A DNA stretch of 37,609 nt from Phycisphaerae bacterium (GTDB taxonomy: Bacteria > Planctomycetota > Phycisphaerae > UBA1845 > JAFGLZ01): contig JAFGLZ010000145.1 of assembly GCA_016927755.1 (NCBI GenBank), forward strand, positions 1 to 37,609. Direction: 5' to 3'. The translations under genes were made by a program, and so were the position numbers. This document shows, piece after piece, positions 1 to 7,458 of this stretch. Each line of letters begins with the position of its first letter. Positions within the stretch are counted from its first letter, which is position 1. The notes beneath the pieces were generated by a model that was given only the letters and a program-made list of their open reading frames with translations, was not told the origin of the DNA and made no database searches.

Positions 1-116
1 ATCACGGGAGCTAAGAGCTTCGCACGGTCATCACGGGACCTAAGAGCTTCGCACGGTCATCACGGGAGCTAAGAGCTTCGCACGGTCGTCACGGGACCCA
101 AGAGCTTCGCACGGTT
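1..116. repeat. 29-bp direct tandem repeat, four copies, cut by window edge
   Basis: Four head-to-tail 29-bp units lie at 1-29, 30-58, 59-87 and 88-116. Each begins [A/G]TCACGGGA and ends AAGAGCTTCGCACGGT plus one base. Units 1 and 3 are identical, unit 2 differs at one base, and unit 4 is slightly diverged. A decayed remnant (GCTCTTCGCATCG) follows at about 122-134. There are no spacers between units, so this is not a CRISPR array. The array touches base 1 and probably continues upstream. I see no reading frame in it. A function such as protein binding, or neutral variable-number expansion, cannot be told from sequence. Confidence 0.9.
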
Positions 117-274
117 TCAGGGCTCTTCGCATCGTCCATCGGGGGGCGGAGGCACTTGGTCGCACTGCTCAGCCTGTCTGATCGGGCCTGCCGGTTGACA
201 GCGGCACCGGCATCTTTTCCATATGAATCACAGACGAGACGCCCGTGCCGTGGTGGCGTGACACCTTGGGCGAT

Positions 275-2221
275 TCAGTGTGTGTTGAGTCTGTAGATGC
301 GCCACCAGTCGCGGAGTCTGTCGATTTGCCAGCGCTGGAGGTCGGGGTCCATTTGACAGTCGACGGGGGGGGCGTCAGGCAGGACGGCGGAGATGATCTC
401 GCCGAATCGCTGGTCGACGAGGAGATCGCGGGGGTCGCAGGCGGGGGGCATGCGTGATTCGTCGATGAGGGCATCGTCGAGGGCGGTTCGACTACGTGTG
501 ACCAGCATCGCCAGGCACGCGGTAGCGGGGGGTAGGGCGCCGGCGGCCAGGAGGGATTCGATCCGCGGCAGGGCGGTGGCGTCGCCGAGGAGGAGCTGAC
601 CGCAGAGGTAGTGGCCGCGGAGGGGGAGACGGGCCTCGAAGAGACGACTTTCGGGGCTGGTCCGTTCGGTGAGCCAAGCCAGTCGTTGTTCATCCTTCTG
701 TTGAGCGAGATAGCTATTGAGCGCCAGTGCCAGGATGGCGCCGGCTCGCAGCGACTCGTTGGGGGATCGGGCCGCGGCATCGAGCTCGGCGCGGGGCAGC
801 GCGCTAGCGGGCAGTCGGGCCAGTTCGAAGGCGGTCAGCCCTTGGACGCCTGGTGCGGGGCTCTCCAGCAGCCGGACTAGGAGGGGTGGTCCTTGCTCTG
901 GATCGATCCTTGTGAGGGCGCGGGAGGCGGCGAGGGCGACCCAGGGACGTTTGGTGAGCTTCGTTGCGACGTCGGCCAGGAGGGTGACGGTGGTTTTGTC
1001 GCCGACGGCGCTGAGGGCGTCGAGACAGGCGGCGGCGAGGTCGTCGTCCTCGGCCTGGAGGGCGCGCTGGAGACGGGAGAGGATGGGGTCTCTGAGCGTT
1101 CCGCACGCGGGTTGGTCGTTGGGGCGGCTTGCTGCGAAGAGGGCGGCGGTGACGACCCAGTACTTCGGCTCGTGGTTGATGATTTCGGCGAGGGTCTGGA
1201 GGTCGTCGCCGGTGAGGGGGGGACGTAAGGAGCGGAGGCATCGCGCGCGGGTGGGTACGTTTTGCGAGGTTCGGATCTGATCGATGAGCAGCGAATGGTC
1301 TCGCACGGCTAGGGCGGCCATGGCTCGGACGGGCTGCTTGTGGTCGCGTGTGAGGAGGTCGTTGACGTGTGACAGGCAGGCGTCGGTGACTTTCGGTGAC
1401 CTCTCGAGTCGACTTGCGGCCCAGGCGGCGGCCAGGCGGACGCGCTCGTCCTTGTCATGCAAGACGATCCGGAGGGCGGGGGCGATGTGATCGGTGGGGC
1501 CGATCGCGGCGAGCAAGAGGACGGCGAGGCGACGGTTGTCGGGGTGATCGTCGGTGATCGCCCTGGCGAGCAGGTCGGCACCGGACGTGCCGAGTATGAT
1601 CGCGACGGATTGGATGGCGGCGGCGCGGACTTCAGCCGGTTGATCGGACACGGCTTGGGTGAGGGGATCTCGTAGCTGCGTGGCGGCGGTCGGGCCGAGC
1701 TCCGACATCGCGGCGACTACATCGGCGCGGTCTTGTCCGTTGGTGTTGTGGAAGCGATGGGTCAGCCAGCGGATGCGCTGCTGAAGGGGACGCGCGGGAG
1801 CGTCCCATCGGCCGGCCCGGATGGTGAGCCGTGCCAGGCGGGGGAAGGTTTGGTCGTCCGAGGTCTCAAGCCGCGTTTCGACGAGGTTTGTGAAGTCCGG
1901 TACGTGCTGAAAGAGCCAAGCGGCGGCGACTTTGGCTTGCAGGGTCGCGACATCGTCGTCGGAGGCGGCGAGCGTGGCGAGGACGTCCAGCAGTCGGCGT
2001 CGAATCGACTCGTCGGATCGGGCGTAAGGTAGGACGGCTTCGAGGGCGCGTGCTCGTTGGGTGGCGTTGTCGGTGTCGAGCCGGGTGGCGTAATAGTGCT
2101 TGGCCGCGATTGGGGAGAGCCAGACGCCGACGAGGACGGCAGCGACGATGGTTAGCGTGATCGTGAGGATGCGGCGTCCGGCGCCGTAGACTCGGGCGGT
2201 TTGTGTTTTCAGGTCGGGCAT
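275..2221 (-). CDS. Membrane-anchored HEAT-repeat protein
   Basis: A 648-residue protein. Residues about 16-38 form one hydrophobic membrane anchor after a short basic N-terminus. The rest is an all-helical array of roughly 30-40 residue repeats in the HEAT/PBS-lyase style, for example RAAAIQSVA, NRRLAVLLLAAIG and RVRLAAAWAASRLE. HEAT solenoids are protein-protein scaffolds, and no catalytic motif is visible. The topology (one N-terminal helix, large soluble part) suggests an extracytoplasmic scaffold, but the side of the membrane is inference. The start at 2221 was chosen because the membrane helix follows directly; the ribosome site is weak. The gene is monocistronic and divergent from the nitrilase-family gene. 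The specific partner is unknown. Confidence 0.85.
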   Translation of the reverse strand: MPDLKTQTARVYGAGRRILTITLTIVAAVLVGVWLSPIAAKHYYATRLDTDNATQRARALEAVLPYARSDESIRRRLLDVLATLAASDDDVATLQAKVAAAWLFQHVPDFTNLVETRLETSDDQTFPRLARLTIRAGRWDAPARPLQQRIRWLTHRFHNTNGQDRADVVAAMSELGPTAATQLRDPLTQAVSDQPAEVRAAAIQSVAIILGTSGADLLARAITDDHPDNRRLAVLLLAAIGPTDHIAPALRIVLHDKDERVRLAAAWAASRLERSPKVTDACLSHVNDLLTRDHKQPVRAMAALAVRDHSLLIDQIRTSQNVPTRARCLRSLRPPLTGDDLQTLAEIINHEPKYWVVTAALFAASRPNDQPACGTLRDPILSRLQRALQAEDDDLAAACLDALSAVGDKTTVTLLADVATKLTKRPWVALAASRALTRIDPEQGPPLLVRLLESPAPGVQGLTAFELARLPASALPRAELDAAARSPNESLRAGAILALALNSYLAQQKDEQRLAWLTERTSPESRLFEARLPLRGHYLCGQLLLGDATALPRIESLLAAGALPPATACLAMLVTRSRTALDDALIDESRMPPACDPRDLLVDQRFGEIISAVLPDAPPVDCQMDPDLQRWQIDRLRDWWRIYRLNTH

Positions 2222-2399
2222 GGCGTCTCGGTCGTTTGCCCTCGGTGGTGGACAACCGTAGTATCAGGCGCAGTACCATTATGGCGGATTGGGCGGCGGT
2301 TGCGAGCGGGGGGACCGGCTCGGGAGTCGCTCACGGCAGTATCCGACAAGGCGAGCGAGGCGGGACGGCCTACGTCTTGATAGGTGGGGGGGCGAGTTC

Positions 2400-2478
2400 G
2401 GGTTCGAATTCGAGTTCCCCACCGCTGAAGCGATGGGGCACCCGTTCTTGGCGATCTCTTCGAATATTCCTGCAGGCA
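2400..2478. repeat. Dispersed repeat family A, copy 1
   Basis: The core CCCACCGCTGAAGCGATGGG forms an imperfect hairpin (CCCA/TGGG plus CGC/GCG arms). It is followed by a shared tail (GTTCTTGGCGATCT, then AATATTCCTG). The same core and tail recur at 12899-12969 and, rearranged, at 13845-13957. It lies between the divergent HEAT and nitrilase genes. The copies are conserved at DNA level outside any real gene, which marks an interspersed element. Confidence 0.8.
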
Positions 2479-2503
2479 GCTTAGGGCAAGGACGGGTCGA
2501 CAC

Positions 2504-3331
2504 ATGGTCATCACGATTGCGGCGCTGCAGCCGGCGTTGTCTCGGAAGGACGTTGGGCGGAATCTCGAGACGATCCGGACGATGGCGGAGGGGGTGGCCG
2601 CGGATCGGTCGGTCGATCTGATCGTGCTGCCGGAGGCGTTCGACGGGGTGGTGCCCGAGCTGGATCGGAAGGGGGGTGGTGACGTTGAGGAGCGTAACAT
2701 CCGGGAGTTCATCGGGGATCTTGCTCGGACGACGGGGGCTCGCGTCGTGGGTGGGAGCGTGGTGTGCTCGACGGAGGCGGGGGGGCTGGCGAACACGTGC
2801 TTCGTGGCGGATCGGTCGGGTCGGATCGTGGGGCAGTACTCCAAGCGGAAGCTATTCGCAGCGGAAGCGACGCGTCGGACGCCCGGGCAGGGGCCGGGGA
2901 TCTTCGATTTGGGCGGACTGCGGGTCGGGGTGCTGATCTGCGCGGATCTGTGGCATCCGGAGCTGGCTCGGGAGTATCGGCATGAGGTGGACGTGCTTTG
3001 CGTGCCGGCGAAGAGCATTTGCCCGTCGTCTGAGCACCTGGGTTACGCCCGTCTGATGTGGTGGTCGCTGGCGGTGACTCGGGCGAGCGAGAACGTGCTG
3101 CCGCTGGTGGTTTCTGACTGGTGTGGCGGCTGCGACGGGAAGCAGTGGACGGCTGGGGTGACGAGCGTGAACGATCCGTCGGGCCGGCCGGACGTCGAGC
3201 GGGTTCACCGCCGGCTGGCGGAGGGTCAGGCGGGGGTGTTGATCGTGCAAATCGACCTTGACGCGGTGGCCGAGATTCGGGAGTATCGCCAGGCCGTCGG
3301 GCTGTTGGATCGACCGGTTCCGGGAGACTGA
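2504..3331 (+). CDS. Carbon-nitrogen hydrolase (nitrilase superfamily)
   Basis: A 275-residue protein, a normal length for a single-domain nitrilase-superfamily amidohydrolase. The catalytic triad is readable in order: Glu in LIVLPEAF (about residue 46), Lys in YSKRKLF (about 115) and Cys in VGVLICADLWHPE (about 147). Members hydrolyse non-peptide C-N bonds (amides, nitriles or carbamoyl groups) in the cytoplasm; no signal peptide is present. The substrate is not predictable from these motifs. The next gene on the same strand, 107 bases downstream, is a NUDIX hydrolase. The pair may be co-transcribed, and both are house-cleaning type enzymes. The start ATG at 2504 leads straight into the first strand of the fold (ITIAALQPA). 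Confidence 0.9.
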   Translation: MVITIAALQPALSRKDVGRNLETIRTMAEGVAADRSVDLIVLPEAFDGVVPELDRKGGGDVEERNIREFIGDLARTTGARVVGGSVVCSTEAGGLANTCFVADRSGRIVGQYSKRKLFAAEATRRTPGQGPGIFDLGGLRVGVLICADLWHPELAREYRHEVDVLCVPAKSICPSSEHLGYARLMWWSLAVTRASENVLPLVVSDWCGGCDGKQWTAGVTSVNDPSGRPDVERVHRRLAEGQAGVLIVQIDLDAVAEIREYRQAVGLLDRPVPGD

Positions 3332-3390
3332 CGGCTGGCGATGAAGTCTCGAGCGGCTTTTGGGTCTGCGACATTCGTCGGCGGACGGGT

Positions 3391-3407
3391 GCAGGCTGGA
3401 AGCCTGC
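3391..3407. repeat. Perfect 7-bp stem-loop between the nitrilase and NUDIX genes
   Basis: GCAGGCT and AGCCTGC are perfect inverted arms around a GGA loop. No T-run follows on the + strand, so it is a poor terminator. It may be an intergenic repeat or an mRNA hairpin in the 107-base gap. Confidence 0.6.
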
Positions 3408-3438
3408 GTTACGGCGGAAATGGACGGCGTGCGAGCTC

Positions 3439-4044
3439 ATGGAAGGGGCGAAGGTGGCATCCCAGGAAACCAATGAACCGTGGCAGCACCTGACTCGGGA
3501 ATCGCTTCTCGTGACGCCGCACCTGGAAGTGCATCGTGAGCAGGTAGTCCGGTGCGATGGGTTGGCGGCAGCGTACGATATCATCTGTCTACCGCATGAT
3601 GCCGTGATCATCGTCCCGACGCGGGATCGGCGGGAGCTGCTGATGATCCGGCAATACCGGCCCGCGGTTCGGCGGGAGAGCTACGAGGTTCCGGCAGGGG
3701 GGATGGAGCCGGGCGAATCGATTGAAGAGGCGGCGAGACGTGAGTTGCGGGAGGAGACGGGTTGGGATTGTCCGAACGTCCGGGTGGCGCTGAGCTATCA
3801 CCCGATGGTGGGGCGGTCGGACGCGCGTTTTCACATCGTCCACGCGGAGGAGCCGGTTCAGGTTGGGGAGCCGACGGATCCGATTGAGGCGCAAGAGGTT
3901 TTCTGGGCGGATGAGGACCGGTTTGCCGAATTATGGGTTGGGGGCGGGATCGTTGCGGGGGCTTGCGTGACGTCGACGCTACTGGCGGTGGGCTCGGGGT
4001 GGTTGACGTGGGATTTCGCGGCGCTGGCGGGGGTTCTTAGATAA
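3439..4044 (+). CDS. NUDIX hydrolase, ADP-ribose pyrophosphatase-like
   Basis: A 201-residue protein with a complete Nudix box (GX5EX7REUXEEXGU) at about residues 90-112: GGMEPGE, then REL, then REETGW. The N-terminal beta-rich part and the overall size match the ADP-ribose pyrophosphatase/NudF group, which cleaves ADP-ribose or nucleotide-sugars to nucleoside monophosphate. A Pro/Glu-rich segment after the box (EEPVQVGEPTDPIE) resembles the substrate loop region of that group. The ATG at 3439 has a weak ribosome site. A GTG at 3454 has a good one (AAGGGG, five bases away) and is a real alternative start that would shorten the protein by five residues. It lies downstream of the nitrilase-family gene on the same strand. 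Confidence 0.88.
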   Translation: MEGAKVASQETNEPWQHLTRESLLVTPHLEVHREQVVRCDGLAAAYDIICLPHDAVIIVPTRDRRELLMIRQYRPAVRRESYEVPAGGMEPGESIEEAARRELREETGWDCPNVRVALSYHPMVGRSDARFHIVHAEEPVQVGEPTDPIEAQEVFWADEDRFAELWVGGGIVAGACVTSTLLAVGSGWLTWDFAALAGVLR

Positions 4045-4069
4045 TCGCATTTTACTCGGCTCGGGTCTC

Positions 4070-4097
4070 TTGGCGAACCGGGCCGGATGCCTATAAT
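4070..4097 (+). promoter_or_regulatory. Sigma-70 promoter of the ferredoxin gene
   Basis: The -35 TTGGCG (4070-4075) and perfect -10 TATAAT (4092-4097) are 16 bases apart. Transcription should start near 4104, about 33 bases before the ferredoxin ATG. It lies after the NUDIX stop codon. Confidence 0.75.
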
Positions 4098-4136
4098 CCG
4101 CTAGCCTCAGGACGAGCCATTTCGAGGAGGAGACCT

Positions 4137-4352
4137 ATGGCATTGAAAATCAAGGTAGACGAGGACGAGTGTATCGGCTGCGGTGAGTGCGCGGAGTCGG
4201 CACCGAATACGTTCGAGGTGAACGACGACAACATCGTCCAGGTGAAGGACCCCGGCGGGGACGAGGAGGACACGATCGTCGAGGCGGCGAAGAACTGCCC
4301 GGTCGAGGCGATTACGGTGACGAACGCCGCCGGCGAGCAGTTGGCGCCGTGA
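4137..4352 (+). CDS. Small ferredoxin with one 4Fe-4S cluster
   Basis: A 71-residue acidic electron carrier. It has C-x2-C-x2-C at residues about 12-18 (DECIGCGECAESAP) and a distant fourth Cys in NCPVEAI (about 57). This is the one-cluster pattern of monocluster ferredoxins, not the two-cluster clostridial type. It carries single electrons in the cytoplasm; the partner is not evident from neighbours. The ribosome site GAGGAGGAG (4124-4132) is very strong. With its own near-consensus promoter and its own terminator, the gene looks monocistronic and highly expressed. Confidence 0.93.
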   Translation: MALKIKVDEDECIGCGECAESAPNTFEVNDDNIVQVKDPGGDEEDTIVEAAKNCPVEAITVTNAAGEQLAP

Positions 4353-4406
4353 GGCTGAACCTGCCGCAGCACCTGCCGGGGTAGATTCGCCGATTCTGGA
4401 AGTAGG

Positions 4407-4455
4407 CCCTTTGTGCGCCGGAACTCGGCGTGCAGAGGGTCTATTGTGTTCTGTT
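4407..4455 (+). terminator. Intrinsic terminator after the ferredoxin gene
   Basis: Arms at 4407-4420 and 4426-4439 form a 14-bp stem around the loop GAACT. Three of the pairs are G-U wobbles that exist only in the + strand transcript. A T-rich tail (TCTATTGTGTTCTGTTT) follows. On the minus strand the wobbles become A-C mismatches, so the + direction is favoured. It also separates the convergent PfkB gene. Confidence 0.75.
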
Positions 4456-4469
4456 TGCGGCGAGAGGGG

Positions 4470-5378
4470 CTACTCGAACTCAACGACCTTCCTGTACTCG
4501 ACCAATCGCTTCTCCACATCTTGCGCGGTCGTACAGCAACTGATGCCATCCAGGCTGAATCCCTCGATGGCGAAGGAGGCGCAGATGGTGCCTCTGGCGA
4601 GGGCGGATCGGAGGTGAGGCTCGGAGGCGTCGCCCTGACTGGCGAGGTATCCCATCATGCCGCCGGCGAAGCTGTCGCCAGCGCCGGTAGGGTCGCAGAC
4701 CTGAATGGTGGGATAGGCGGGTAGGACGGCCACGGTGTCGCGGGTAACGAGCATGGACCCGTGCTCGCCCTTCTTGATGACGACGAAGCTCGGGCCCCAT
4801 TCGAGGATTCTGCGTCCTGCGATGACGAGGTTCTTGTGCTGGGCGAGGGCGCGGGCCTCGGCGTCGTTGATGACGACACCGTGAACGAGCGAGAGGGTTT
4901 CCTTGAGGGAGTCGAGCTCGGTATTGATCCAGAGGTTCATGGTATCGCAGACGACGAGCTCGGGCGCGTCGAGCTGGCCGAGGAGGTCTCGCTGGAGGGT
5001 GGGGTGGGTGTTGGCCAGGAAGACGAAACGGCTGTCCTTGTAGACGTCGGGGATTCTGGGTCCGGCCTCGGCAAGGACGTTCAAGTCGGTCTGCAACGTG
5101 GTGGCCTCGTTCATGTCGCCCTGGTAGCTTCCGGCCCAGCGGAAGGTCTTGCTGCCGGTGCGGCACTCGAGGCCGGTGAGATCGAGCCCTCGCGCGGTGA
5201 TGACGTCGCGGAATTCCTGTGGGAAGTCGTCTCCGACGACGCCGACGAGCCTGACGGGGGAGAACAGGCCGGCGGAGAAGGCGAAATAGACGGCGGATCC
5301 GCCGAGGACGCCATCGACCTGGCCGAGGGGTGACGAGACGGTGTCGATTCCGATGCTTCCAGTGACTAGAAGGGACAT
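4470..5378 (-). CDS. PfkB-family carbohydrate/nucleoside kinase
   Basis: A 302-residue ribokinase-fold kinase. The C-terminal PfkB signature DPTGAGDSFAGG is at residues 229-240, with the anion hole GAGD and D235 as catalytic base. The N-terminal glycine-rich GGSAVYFA (about 26-33) matches the first PfkB signature region. It transfers phosphate from ATP to the hydroxymethyl group of a sugar or nucleoside; the substrate is unknown. The form resembles planctomycete PfkB proteins annotated loosely as sugar kinases. It is last in a probable three-gene minus-strand unit (M24 peptidase, lipoprotein, kinase), 23 bases after the lipoprotein stop. The ATG at 5378 has a GGAG-type ribosome site a few bases upstream. 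Confidence 0.9.
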   Translation of the reverse strand: MSLLVTGSIGIDTVSSPLGQVDGVLGGSAVYFAFSAGLFSPVRLVGVVGDDFPQEFRDVITARGLDLTGLECRTGSKTFRWAGSYQGDMNEATTLQTDLNVLAEAGPRIPDVYKDSRFVFLANTHPTLQRDLLGQLDAPELVVCDTMNLWINTELDSLKETLSLVHGVVINDAEARALAQHKNLVIAGRRILEWGPSFVVIKKGEHGSMLVTRDTVAVLPAYPTIQVCDPTGAGDSFAGGMMGYLASQGDASEPHLRSALARGTICASFAIEGFSLDGISCCTTAQDVEKRLVEYRKVVEFE

Positions 5379-5401
5379 GTCAGCTCCTCACGTGGGGGCA
5401 C

Positions 5402-5902
5402 TCAGCTCTGGCGACGGCCGGGGTCGCCTTCGGATGTGGCGACGGCGTAGAGTGCCCGGTTTTCATTCAACTCGATGATTTGGCGATGCGGTCGCCACTT
5501 TCCCTGGCAGTCCCACCGACGGACGGCGTCGGCGACGCGAACCATTCCGAGTCGGACGGCGACACGACATCGGCCGTCGGGCAGCCATGTGACGCGGGTG
5601 ATCTCCGACGAGGCCGCGAGATTGCGGAACTCCTCGGTGGAGGAGGTCCGGTCTCGGATGAGGCGTTCGAGCTTCTCGTTGCCGCGGAGGCGGACCTTTC
5701 GAAGCTGCTGGTAGACGTCCTCGTGGGCCACCTTCAGGGCCGATCGGAGCTGTCGGCGCTGGCCATCGGACCATTCAGGCGCCGGTTGCTCGTCGGCGCG
5801 TCCGGAGAAGGCGTTCGGCTTTGCCGTTGGCTGTCGGCATCCGGTTGTCATTATGGGGGCTAGGAATACAAAAAGGAATACGGCGGCGTCCGTGCGGTGC
5901 AA
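5402..5902 (-). CDS. Putative lipoprotein of unknown function
   Basis: A 166-residue protein. The N-terminus has a hydrophobic stretch (AAVFLFVFLAPIM) ending in TTGC, a lipobox-like site with Cys22. The mature part is mixed charged alpha/beta with no recognised domain; two segments (CRVAVRLGMVRVADAVRRWDC) suggest short beta strands and a Cys pair. The start is TTG at 5902, supported by an excellent ribosome site AAGGAG five bases upstream; no in-frame ATG precedes the hydrophobic segment. It sits between the M24 peptidase (15 bases upstream) and the PfkB kinase (23 bases downstream), so the three are probably one transcript. The function cannot be stated. Confidence 0.75.
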   Translation of the reverse strand: MHRTDAAVFLFVFLAPIMTTGCRQPTAKPNAFSGRADEQPAPEWSDGQRRQLRSALKVAHEDVYQQLRKVRLRGNEKLERLIRDRTSSTEEFRNLAASSEITRVTWLPDGRCRVAVRLGMVRVADAVRRWDCQGKWRPHRQIIELNENRALYAVATSEGDPGRRQS

Positions 5903-5917
5903 GACATCTCCTTTCGA

Positions 5918-7036
5918 CTACAGTTCCATCGGAAAACGATCGAGTTGCTCTGGCCCCTCCGGGCCGAGCAGGTAGTTGTGTTCGAGGCGGATACCCCCCT
6001 GCAGGTGCGGGCCGTAAACGCCCGGTTCCAGCGTGAACACGTCTCCAATCTCAAATAGGTGGTCACAATCGACGATCATTCGCGGGGCCTCGTGTGGCTG
6101 GAGCCCGATGCCATGTCCGGCGTGGTGGAAGAAGCTTTCGCGTGCCAGGTCGGCGGCGTGAAGGCGGCGCTGCATTTCGGCGCGGATCTGTCCTCCGGTG
6201 AGTCCGGGGCGGATCATGCGGGCTACTTCTTCGAGCGTACCCTGGACGAGTTGCCAGGCTTCGCGCTGGGCCGTTGTCGGCTCGGCGACGGCGAAGGTGC
6301 GGCAGAGGTCGCAGGCGTAGCCGTTGATTCTGGGAAAGATGTCGAGGATGTAGAGGTCGTTCGGCTCGACGGCTCGCGGGGTGGGGGGGCCTCCGCCGTG
6401 GTCGGCTCGCTGGCCGGTGGCGAAGTCGCCGTCGAAGCGGAAGCTGCCTCGGAGCTGCTGGACCATGGCTTCATACATGGCGGCATGGACGTCCAGCTCG
6501 GTGCGTCCTACGGCGATGGAGTTTCGCGCGGCGGCGTAACCGGCTTCGGCAACGCGAATGCTTTCTCGGATGGCGTCGATCTCGTCGGGGTCCTTGGTCT
6601 TGCGGAGCCGGAGCATCGTGGGGCGGAGGTCGAGCCATGTGGATTGGGGGATTCCGTCTCGGAGGACGTCGAGGAGGCGTGCCGGGAGCGTCGAGGGCTC
6701 GACGAATATCCTCAGCGGGGGGGCGGTCGTCTTCAGCGCGTCTCGCAGGAGGGCGGCGGCGTCCTCGACGAGGTCATCGACGAGCTTGGTGATGGAGAAG
6801 GTGGTGTAGGTCAGGATTCTGTCCGCGGCCGCGGGCTGGTCGCCGGCGGGGGCGATGAGGGTCGTGGCGCCGTCGGCGGAGAGGAGGAGGGCGGTCGGTT
6901 GGTCGGGTTCGGCGAGGCGGGCCGTGAGGTAGTACACATGCCGATAGTCCGTGATGAGGGCCAGATCGATTCGGCGCGCGGACATCTCGTCGAGGAGGCG
7001 TCGTTGTCTGATCTTGGAGTGTTGGACGGTGAGCAT
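5918..7036 (-). CDS. M24-family metallopeptidase, Xaa-Pro aminopeptidase-like
   Basis: About 372 residues: a creatinase-like N-terminal domain (residues about 1-135) followed by the pita-bread M24 catalytic domain. All five metal ligands appear readable: Asp in ILDIFPRINGY, Asp in CDLCRTFAV, His in HHAGHGIGL, Glu in TLEPGVYGP and Glu in IRLEHNYLL. Two metal ions activate water to cut the bond before proline. The protein is cytoplasmic, with no signal peptide. I chose ATG 7036 because GAGGGG lies six bases upstream and family homology starts there; an upstream in-frame start at 7099 would add 21 unlikely residues. It is the first gene of the probable unit with the lipoprotein and PfkB genes. 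Confidence 0.9.
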   Translation of the reverse strand: MLTVQHSKIRQRRLLDEMSARRIDLALITDYRHVYYLTARLAEPDQPTALLLSADGATTLIAPAGDQPAAADRILTYTTFSITKLVDDLVEDAAALLRDALKTTAPPLRIFVEPSTLPARLLDVLRDGIPQSTWLDLRPTMLRLRKTKDPDEIDAIRESIRVAEAGYAAARNSIAVGRTELDVHAAMYEAMVQQLRGSFRFDGDFATGQRADHGGGPPTPRAVEPNDLYILDIFPRINGYACDLCRTFAVAEPTTAQREAWQLVQGTLEEVARMIRPGLTGGQIRAEMQRRLHAADLARESFFHHAGHGIGLQPHEAPRMIVDCDHLFEIGDVFTLEPGVYGPHLQGGIRLEHNYLLGPEGPEQLDRFPMEL

Positions 7037-7231
7037 CTCGATCCCCTCGGGCCAACCGCGGAGGCGGCATGATAGCGGCGAACCCGGGGGGCTGTCCATG
7101 AGGTTTCGTGGGGGCGCATGAGGGAGGGACTCATCGTTCCGATGCCCTAGGTGGACCGGCGCCGCATCGAGTTCAGGGGCTTTGGCATGGACTGAACTCC
7201 CCTGAAGCCCCTCAGAGGGGTCCGCTATGCC

Positions 7232-7402
7232 TCAGCCGTCGCTACGCGACTGGGGTTGCCTACATGCGACTCGGCTTCCCAGGACTGAAGTCCTGGGCTA
7301 CTTTCACGCGGTCCCTACGGGACCGAGACGCCAGCCAATTCTCACGTGGCGCCTGTGGTATTGCATCGCTGGGCTTATTCCCAGGTGGTCCCAACGGGCC
7401 GA
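7232..7402. repeat. Dispersed three-hairpin repeat family B, copy 1 plus a decayed unit
   Basis: Three perfect or near-perfect stem-loops occur in fixed order: GTCGCTACGCGAC (7238-7250), CCCAGGACTGAAGTCCTGGG (7278-7297) and GGTCCCTACGGGACC (7310-7324). A degraded second unit (CTGGGCTTATTCCCAG, GGTCCCAACGGGCC) follows to about 7402. It fills the gap of about 420 bases (7037-7458) between the M24 and phosphodiesterase genes. I see nothing else in that gap. Confidence 0.88.
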
Positions 7403-7458
7403 GGACCTGCTCGCATGAGCTCAGTCGGCATACGGGGATACACGGACAGGAAGAACAG

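Noticed and set aside
1..116. CRISPR-like regular repeats
   Set aside because: The 29-bp units are directly adjacent with no spacers and no Cas genes nearby.
2395..2425. Possible tRNA 3' half (GGTTCGAATTC pattern)
   Set aside because: The same sequence is part of repeat family A; no acceptor stem or anticodon arm is found upstream.
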